A DNA stretch of 55,447 nt from the NCBI GenBank assembly GCA_038199375.1, contig JBBPZA010000101.1, positions 1 through 55,447 of the forward strand. The letters run 5' to 3'. How positions within the stretch are numbered: the stretch's first letter is position 1; each line of letters begins with the position of its first letter. The DNA is from JBBPZA01 sp038199375. GTDB lineage: Bacteria; Actinomycetota; Thermoleophilia; Solirubrobacterales; Solirubrobacteraceae. Shown here piece after piece: positions 50,115 through 55,447 of the stretch. Below the pieces are notes generated by a model. It worked only from the letters and a program-made list of their open reading frames with translations. It did not search any database and had not been told where the DNA came from. A program made the translations under genes and the position numbers.

Positions 50115-51341
50115 ATGCGGGCGCTGCTGACCGTCTGCGCCGTGCTCGCTGCGGCGCTCGTGCTCGCCGGGCCGGCCGTGGCCGCCCCGAGCGACCTGGA
50201 GCGCGGCCGCCAGGAGATCGAAAAGGCCTCGGTCCTGGTCGACCGTGCGCTGGCAGCCGTCAAGGACGGCGATCGAACCCAGGCCTACGAGCTCGCCCGC
50301 GCGGCCTACCTCGACCACTACGAGTTCGTCGAGGTCCCGATGCGCCTGCGCGACCCGAACAAGGTGCTCGACACGGAGTTCTCCTTCGCGCAGCTGCGCA
50401 ACGACATCCGCGACGGCGCGCCGCTGGCCGACATTCGCGGCGACGTGGCCGACGTCCGCGCCGGGCTCGTCGACTCGGATCGCATCCTCGCCGAGAAGGG
50501 TGTCGCCGCGCCGGCGATCGCCTTTGCCTTCTCCTTCTCGATCCTCTTCCGGGAAGGCGTCGAGGTGGTGCTGCTTATCGCGCTGCTGCTGGGGTCGCTC
50601 TCGGCCGGCAGCGCCCAGAACTACAAGCGGCCGCTCGGGTGGGGCGTGGCGGCCGCCTTCGGGGCGACGGCGCTGACGTGGGCGCTTACGGCGCTGGTGA
50701 TCGACATCGCGCCGGTCAACCGCGAGCTGCTCGAGGCGATCACCGCCCTGCTGGCCGTCGGCGTCCTCGTGGCCGTCAGCTTCTGGCTGATCTCGCGGCT
50801 CGAGCACCGCCGCCGGATGGAGTTCATGCGAGCGCGGGTCGCCGGAGCGATCGCGGCGGGCACGTCGCTCGCCTTCGCCGGAGTCGGCTTTACGGCGGTC
50901 TACCGCGAGGGCTTCGAGACCGTGCTCTTCTACCAGGCGCTCGCACTGTTCGCCGAAGGCCTCGAACTGTGGGTGGCGCTCGGCGCGGTGGCCGGTGCGG
51001 CGGCGCTGGGCGGCGTCGCCTTCGCTGTGCTCAAGGCCGGCAAGCGCCTGCCGCTCAAGCCGATGCTCGTCACCGGCGCGTCGATCCTGCTGGTCCTGTC
51101 GGCCACCTTCGCCGGCAACGCCGTGCGCTCTCTGCAGTCGGCCGACATCATTCGCGCGACGCCCGTCGGCTGGGCCCGGCTGCCGGTGTTCGTGGCCGAG
51201 CTGACGGGCATCCACCCCACGCGCGAGGGTCTGATCGTCCAGGCCGCGATGCTCGCCATCTTCGCCGCCGGGGCGGCATACGTGTTCCTGTGGCAGCCGG
51301 CCCGCCAGCGACGCCGGACGGGCGAGGCGGCGACGGCATGA
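50115..51341 (+). CDS. FTR1-family iron permease with N-terminal periplasmic-type domain
   Basis: 408 aa from ATG 50115. A signal peptide (~1-24) is followed by an extracytoplasmic helical domain (~25-135) with AYLDHYEFVEVP. Seven or so membrane helices follow. The two conserved R-E-G-x-E iron-translocation motifs are seen: SILFREGVEVVLLI and AVYREGFETVLFY. Also ATALTWALTALVI and the last helix AAMLAIFAAGAAYVFLW. FTR1/EfeU permeases import ferric or ferrous iron. The stop overlaps the next gene by 4 bp (ATGA), so it is co-translated with the hydantoinase-like gene. Confidence 0.93.
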   Translation: MRALLTVCAVLAAALVLAGPAVAAPSDLERGRQEIEKASVLVDRALAAVKDGDRTQAYELARAAYLDHYEFVEVPMRLRDPNKVLDTEFSFAQLRNDIRDGAPLADIRGDVADVRAGLVDSDRILAEKGVAAPAIAFAFSFSILFREGVEVVLLIALLLGSLSAGSAQNYKRPLGWGVAAAFGATALTWALTALVIDIAPVNRELLEAITALLAVGVLVAVSFWLISRLEHRRRMEFMRARVAGAIAAGTSLAFAGVGFTAVYREGFETVLFYQALALFAEGLELWVALGAVAGAAALGGVAFAVLKAGKRLPLKPMLVTGASILLVLSATFAGNAVRSLQSADIIRATPVGWARLPVFVAELTGIHPTREGLIVQAAMLAIFAAGAAYVFLWQPARQRRRTGEAATA

Positions 51342-53461
51342 GCGGCGGCGTGCGCGTCGGCGTCGACGTCGGCGGAACCTTCACCAAGGCGGTCGCGCTG
51401 ACGACGCAGCCGGCGGCCCTTCGCGCGCGCGCTGTCGTGCCCACGACGCACGGCGGCGCCGCGGGCGTGAGCGACGGAGTGGCCGAGGCGTTGCGGCGGC
51501 TGTTCGCGCAGCTGGGTGCCGAGCGCGAGCGCGTCGAGCTCGTCGCCTTCTCGACGACGCAGGCGATGAACGCGCTGCTCGAGGGCGACGTCGTCCGCGT
51601 CGGGGTCGTGGGCATCGGTGCGGCACCCGACCTTCGCGCCGCCCGCAAGCGCACGCGCGTGCCCGACATCAAGCTCACCTCCACCCGCGTGCTCGCCACC
51701 GAGCACGCGTTCATCGACGCCACGGCCGGGCTCGACGGCGCCGCGATAGACCGCGCGCTCGACCGGCTGCAGTCCGCAGGGTGCGCGGCGCTCGCGGTCA
51801 GCGGAGCCTTCTCGGTCGACGCGCCCGAGCACGAGCGGCTGGTGAGCGACCGTGCGCGCGAGCGCGGGCTCCCCGCCTGCGCCGGCCACGAGCTGTCGGG
51901 CACCTACGGCCTGGAGATGCGGACGATCTCCGCGGCGATCAACGCGTCGATCCTACCGGTGGTCGACCGCACCGCGACGATCGTCGAGCGCGTGCTGGCG
52001 GAGATCGGGATCGAGGTCCCGCTGCTCGTGCTGCGCGGCGACGGCGGCGCGATGGGCCTCGAGGCGTTCCGCCGTGCTCCTTCGCGGACAGTGGGCTCGG
52101 GGCCGGCCGCCGGCGTGGCCGCAGCGCTGCACCAGCTCTCGCTGCAGGACGGCATAGTGCTGGAGTGCGGCGGGACGAGCTCGAACGTGAGCATCGTCAA
52201 GGACGGTCGCACGGCGCTTCGCACCCTGCGGGTCATGGGCCGGCCCACCGCGATCCGCTGCGTCGACTCGTGGGTCGTGGGCGCCGCCGGCGGCTCCATC
52301 GCCCGCCTCGGCCGCCGCAAGGTCGAGGAGACCGGGCCGCGCAGCGCGCACGTGGCCGGACTGCCCTACGCGTGCTACGCCGATCCCTCAGACCTCGAGG
52401 GCGGCCGGGTCGAGCTCGTCGCCCCGCGGCCGGGCGACGCTGCGCGGTGCGCGATCCTCCGCACCGCCGACGGCCGCGGGTTCGCGGTGACGGCCACGTG
52501 CGCGGCCCACGCCCTCGATGTCGTGGTGCCCGTTGCCGACGAAGCCTACGGCAGCGAACTTGGGCGTGATCGCGCGCGAAAGGCGGCGCGGATCGCGTTC
52601 GCGGCGCTCGGGGCCCGCCTGGGCCGTGCGTGTGACGAGGCCGCCCGGCAGGTGCTCGACCGCGCCGTCGACAAGATCGCGCGGGCGGCGGCCGAGGCCG
52701 CGCGGGCGCACGACTTCGCGCCCGACGTTCCGATCGTGGCGCTCGGCGGCGCCGGAGCGGTGCTGGCGCCCGAGGTCGCCCGCCGGCTCGGGCGCCCGCT
52801 GGTGGTGCCGCGCCATCCGGAGGTGCTGAGCTCGATCGGCGCGGCGCTCTCCCTCGTGCGGGCCGAGATCGAGCGCCACCACAGCGACGACCCAAGCGCC
52901 GCGACGGAGCTCGTGCGCGAGGCGCAGCGCGCCTGCGTGCGCGCCGGTGCGGAGCCGCGAACCGTGCAGGTGGAGACCTCCTTCGACGCCCGCGCCCGGC
53001 TGGTGCGCGCGGTGGCCACCGGAGCGGTCGCGCTCGAGTCCGGCGCCGCGGCACGCGACCCGGCCGACGAGGCGACGCAGCTGCGAGCGGCCGCGAACGC
53101 CCTCGGCCTCGGCGAGGACCGCCTCGAGTCCATCGCCCGCAACGGCTTCTACCGCGTCTTCAGCGAGAACGGCTCCGGGGGGGTCGCCGTCGTCGACGGC
53201 CTGGGCAGCGTCGCACTCGCCGAGCAGGCCAAGCGGGTGATCGCCGGAGACGCCCGGGGTCTGCTCGTGCCGCTCGCCGAGGCGCTGGAGGCGGAGGTCG
53301 TGAGCCTCGGGATCGCGACGATCTTGCCCCGCGTCGCGCTGGTGTGCGGCCCGCAGCTCGTCGACCTCTCCGAGTCGCGCCGCTCCGAGGACCTGCTGAG
53401 CGCCGCGGCCGCGCTGCTCGAGGGCCAAGAGGGCCCCGCCGTCGCCGTCATCTGGCGCTGA
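51338..53461 (+). CDS. Hydantoinase/oxoprolinase (HyuA-like) family protein
   Basis: 707 aa from ATG 51338. N-terminal Hydant_A_N ATP-binding start VRVGVDVGGTFTKAVALTTQ, STTQAMNALLEGDVVRVGV, then LEMRTISAAINASILPVVD and LECGGTSSNVSIVKDGR, VALGGAGAVLAPEVARRLGR in the Hydantoinase_A domain. The C-terminal ~180 residues look like an extra, less conserved part. HyuA enzymes cleave hydantoins or 5-oxoproline with ATP; others are caprolactamases or acetone carboxylases. It overlaps the iron permease gene by 4 bp and is followed by a ferritin, so its role may be in iron or siderophore-like metabolism; that is inference. Confidence 0.85.
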   Translation: MSGGVRVGVDVGGTFTKAVALTTQPAALRARAVVPTTHGGAAGVSDGVAEALRRLFAQLGAERERVELVAFSTTQAMNALLEGDVVRVGVVGIGAAPDLRAARKRTRVPDIKLTSTRVLATEHAFIDATAGLDGAAIDRALDRLQSAGCAALAVSGAFSVDAPEHERLVSDRARERGLPACAGHELSGTYGLEMRTISAAINASILPVVDRTATIVERVLAEIGIEVPLLVLRGDGGAMGLEAFRRAPSRTVGSGPAAGVAAALHQLSLQDGIVLECGGTSSNVSIVKDGRTALRTLRVMGRPTAIRCVDSWVVGAAGGSIARLGRRKVEETGPRSAHVAGLPYACYADPSDLEGGRVELVAPRPGDAARCAILRTADGRGFAVTATCAAHALDVVVPVADEAYGSELGRDRARKAARIAFAALGARLGRACDEAARQVLDRAVDKIARAAAEAARAHDFAPDVPIVALGGAGAVLAPEVARRLGRPLVVPRHPEVLSSIGAALSLVRAEIERHHSDDPSAATELVREAQRACVRAGAEPRTVQVETSFDARARLVRAVATGAVALESGAAARDPADEATQLRAAANALGLGEDRLESIARNGFYRVFSENGSGGVAVVDGLGSVALAEQAKRVIAGDARGLLVPLAEALEAEVVSLGIATILPRVALVCGPQLVDLSESRRSEDLLSAAAALLEGQEGPAVAVIWR

Positions 53462-53464
53462 GGC

Positions 53465-53926
53465 GTGGACCTCTACCGCCGGCCCGACCGCGTCCCCGCC
53501 CGCATGCTCGGCATCACCGCGGCGCTGACGCTCGTGGTCGGCGGGCTCGCAGGTTATGCCGCCGGCCGCGCCACCGAGAAGCAGCCGACCCTCGAGCAGC
53601 GCCTCGCCGACCTGCGCCGCGAGCTCGGACCCGCGCGGCAGGGCATCGAGCTCGCGGCGACCGAGTACGCCCAGGCGGTCAGGAGCGGGAAGCTGATTGC
53701 CCCGAGCGAGTACGCGGCCGCCCGGCAGGACATCCGGCGCGCCACGGACGCCGTCGCAGGTGCCCGCAACGAGCTTCGGGCGCTCAGCGCCGCGCGAGCC
53801 GCCGCGGTCGACCGCTCGCTAGCCTCGCTGGCGACCGCCGTCGAACGACGCGCCGATCCCGAGCAGGTCGACAAGCTCAGCGCCGCGGCGAACGCCGCGC
53901 TCGCCGCCGCCGTCGGCCGCGCCTGA
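53465..53926 (+). CDS. Membrane-anchored helical protein of the iron module
   Basis: 153 aa, GTG start. One N-terminal membrane helix (MLGITAALTLVVGGLAGYAAG, ~14-34) and a helical extracytoplasmic part. The segment EYAQAVRSGKLIAPSEYAAARQ recalls the Y-x-x-AV-x-x-GK-v-x-x-x-EY pattern of the helical domains fused to some FTR1-family permeases. No metal ligands are obvious. Lies 3 bp after the hydantoinase-like gene and 24 bp before ferritin. The call as FTR1-associated is by motif memory and position. Confidence 0.6.
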   Translation: MDLYRRPDRVPARMLGITAALTLVVGGLAGYAAGRATEKQPTLEQRLADLRRELGPARQGIELAATEYAQAVRSGKLIAPSEYAAARQDIRRATDAVAGARNELRALSAARAAAVDRSLASLATAVERRADPEQVDKLSAAANAALAAAVGRA

Positions 53927-53950
53927 CCACCGATCCAGGAGGCCACATCC

Positions 53951-54484
53951 GTGCCCGCACAACGCTTCGTCACCGCGCTCAACGAGCAGATCGCGGCCGA
54001 GTTCGCCGCCTCGCACCAGTACTCCGCGATAGCGATCCACTACGAGGCGCGCACGATGCCGCGCCTGGCCAGCTTCTTCTACGCCCAGGCCGTGGAGGAG
54101 CGCAACCACGCGATGATGATGGCCAAGTACCTGCTCGACACCGACGCCCAGGTGCGCCTCGGCGAGGTCTTCGCCCCCCAGATCGAGTTCGGAGACCACA
54201 TCGAGCCGATCCGGCTCGCGCTCGAGCAGGAGCGCGCCGTCAGCGGCCTGATCAGCGACCTCTTCGCCCTGGCCCGCGAGGAGGCCGACTACCTCTCGGA
54301 GCAGTTCATGCAGTGGTTCCTCAAGGAGCAGGTCGAGGAGGAGGCGACGATGTCGGGGCTGCTCGAGGTCGCCGAGCGGGTGCGCGAGTTCCCGATGACC
54401 CTCGAGGAGTTCGTCGCCCGCGAGTACCCGCCCCACGACGGCTCGGAGGCCGGGGCCCCGGAGGCGGCGGGCGGAGCGCTTTGA
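53951..54484 (+). CDS. Ferritin
   Basis: 177 aa, GTG start. Four-helix ferritin: FVTALNEQIAAEFAASHQYS supplies Glu ligands, FYAQAVEERNHAMMMAKYLL has the E-x-x-H pair of the ferroxidase centre, and FALAREEADYLSEQFMQWFL and KEQVEEEATMSGLLE give later Glu and Gln. This is a non-haem Ftn type with a C-terminal extension (YPPHDGSEAGAPEAAGGAL). It stores iron as ferric oxide mineral in a 24-mer. Its place at the end of the iron module indicates coupling of uptake and storage. Confidence 0.93.
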   Translation: MPAQRFVTALNEQIAAEFAASHQYSAIAIHYEARTMPRLASFFYAQAVEERNHAMMMAKYLLDTDAQVRLGEVFAPQIEFGDHIEPIRLALEQERAVSGLISDLFALAREEADYLSEQFMQWFLKEQVEEEATMSGLLEVAERVREFPMTLEEFVAREYPPHDGSEAGAPEAAGGAL

Positions 54485-54506
54485 CCTGACGCGGGCGAGC
54501 TTGGTC

Positions 54507-54765
54507 TTGCCTTGCTGGCTAGCGTAGATGATCACCCCGGCGGGAGGGTCATGCTCTTCAGCCGGTGGCAGAGGATCAATCCGTCCTGACCGGGAAGGTG
54601 GTAGTCGAGCAGCACGACATCGGGCGCCGTGCGCTTGAGGAGTGGCCAGAGCTCGAGCTCGTCTGATCCGGCTCCCACCGGAACGATGTCGGGCGAGCGC
54701 TTCAATGCCGCCTCGAGGCCGGTGCGCATCGCGGAATGGTCGTCGATGATCAGGACGCGGATCAC
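54507..54765 (-). pseudogene. Truncated response regulator receiver
   Basis: From GTG 54765 the frame reads IRVLIIDDHSAMRTGLEAAL, VLLDYHLPGQDGLILCHRL (phospho-acceptor Asp in LLDYH), then stops at TGA 54532 after LKSMTLPPG. In the next frame the sequence continues VIIYAS, the expected fourth beta strand of a receiver, so one base was gained or lost. Even with the shift, there is no remaining receiver Lys nor a LuxR-type DNA-binding domain; the sequence then merges into the tail of ferritin on the other strand. It overlaps the kinase remnant by 4 bp (GTGA). Non-functional. Confidence 0.65.
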
Positions 54766-55133
54766 GAGGCTTCTCCGAGCGGCGCGTGGAAGGCGACGAC
54801 CGTGCCCCGTCCTCCTTCTCCTCGGGTGATCCGCAGCTCGCCACCGAGCGCCTGGGCACGGTTGCGCATGGAGCGCAGCCCGTTCGCTCCCGGGCGCACG
54901 CGGTCGGGCAGTCCCCTCCCGTCGTCGGCGACGACGAGGTGCAGCCGACCATCGCCGACCGACAGCACGACTTCGGCGTGGTGCGCTTCTGCGTGGCGCA
55001 CGGCGTTGGTGAGCGCCTCGCGGCCGATGCGGTAGGCGTGCGCGGCGACGAAGTACGCACCGACGAAGCCCGTCCCGAATACCAGCGCCCGCCGCGGTGG
55101 CAGCGCCGTCGCTCCACTGGGTGATACCGCCAC
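54762..55133 (-). pseudogene. Histidine kinase remnant (HATPase_c part only)
   Basis: About 123 codons. Residues ~33-120 are an HATPase_c domain of the NarX/DesK (HisKA_3) group: YRIGREALTNAVRHAEAHHA (N-box), LVVADDGRGLPDRV (G1) and NGLRSMRNRAQALGGELRI (G2). The dimerisation domain with the phospho-His is missing; the first ~30 codons read as unrelated sequence and no sensor part can be found upstream. Its partner regulator is also broken, so the pair is a decayed two-component system. Confidence 0.65.
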
Positions 55134-55333
55134 GGCCCCGGTTTGGCGCCAACCGTGTCAGGTGGCGCACGTCCGTGGCCGGCTCCGCTCGGCCTGTGAC
55201 GCCCTCCGGCTCAACGCCCTCCGAGCTCGCGCGCGCTGTCAGCTGGATATGATGAGCGCGCCCGCAGCCGCTCCGCGGGTGGACTTCGGGGGATGAAGCA
55301 CCCGATTGCGGTTTTCTAACGACTGGAGGCGCG

Positions 55334-55447
55334 ATGCGGCGCGGACAAGTGAAGTGGCTGGCGGGTGCTGGAGCGACGTGCGTCGCGACGGCGGCGGTGG
55401 CAGTGGGGACGGGGGGGATGGCGGCGGCTGACATCACGCCGACTCCC
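55334..55447 (+). CDS. Start of a secreted protein (3' end outside window)
   Basis: ATG 55334 is preceded by GGAGG 9 bp upstream. The 38 visible codons read MRRGQVKWLAGAGATCVATA, then AVAVGTGGMAAADITPTP: a short basic N-terminus, a hydrophobic core and a likely cleavage site after AAA. The protein is therefore exported, but the visible residues do not identify a family. About 200 bp of gene-free DNA precede it. Confidence 0.6.
   Translation, partial: MRRGQVKWLAGAGATCVATAAVAVGTGGMAAADITPTP

Overview
The window is 55.4 kb of very GC-rich DNA with closely packed genes, many GTG or TTG starts, and frequent 4-bp ATGA/GTGA overlaps. It looks like a chromosomal segment of an aerobic, high-GC actinobacterium. 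A deep-branching Thermoleophilia/Solirubrobacterales-type lineage is my inference from protein flavour and gene order; no rRNA gene is present to prove it. The backbone resembles the actinobacterial order rpmE-prfA-prmC-tsaC ... wecA-atp (known from Mycobacterium as rpmE-prfA-hemK-Rv1301-rfe-atp), opened up here by inserted accessory blocks. No tRNA, rRNA, CRISPR array, intact transposase or phage gene was recognised.

Layout. 1-0.5 kb: the 3' end of a DUF559 nuclease-like gene and a 47-bp palindromic repeat. 0.5-8.1 kb (minus): a complete F1Fo ATP synthase operon, atpI-like-atpB-E-F-H-A-G-D-C, in which alpha, beta and gamma carry unusual acidic or charged low-complexity segments. 8.3-8.8 kb: remnants of an ECF sigma/anti-sigma pair fused by a deletion. 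8.8-13.4 kb: CorA transporter, esterase plus enolase-superfamily pair, dodecin, cupin, small proteins, and a 0.5-kb stretch with no recognisable gene. 13.4-22.1 kb: a surface-polysaccharide/nucleotide-sugar locus with several SDR epimerases, a TIM-barrel/SDR fusion, a nucleotide-sugar dehydrogenase, a WecA/MraY-type transferase and a DUF354 protein, followed by a second copy of the 47-bp palindrome.

22.2-24.9 kb: a toxin-antitoxin patch (HipBA, a MazF remnant, VapBC). 25-32.9 kb: glyA, two tandem TIM44-like proteins, an L,D-transpeptidase, and the translation block tsaC-prmC-prfA-DUF1385-rpmE. 32.9-35.3 kb: a GGDEF/HD-GYP c-di-GMP protein and a secreted CARDB-type protein. 35.4-46.1 kb: catabolism of acyl-CoA and propionyl-CoA (ETF-quinone oxidoreductase, EtfA, EtfB, split methylmalonyl-CoA mutase, acyl-CoA dehydrogenase, thiolase), interspersed with two VapBC modules and a Uma2 nuclease. 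Acyl-CoA dehydrogenase electrons would pass through EtfAB and ETF-QO to quinone and finally support the ATP synthase.

46.2-49.6 kb: leucyl aminopeptidase and an ABC exporter. 49.6-54.5 kb (plus): a compact five-gene iron module with a lipoprotein, an FTR1 permease, a hydantoinase/oxoprolinase-like protein, a membrane-anchored helical protein and a ferritin, preceded by a DtxR-like palindrome. This is the best candidate for an undescribed system. 54.5-55.4 kb: a broken two-component pair and the start of a secreted protein that runs off the window.

All calls come from reading motifs and gene order; no database search was possible. Start codons were chosen by homology, overlap and ribosome-site spacing, and several are uncertain as noted.
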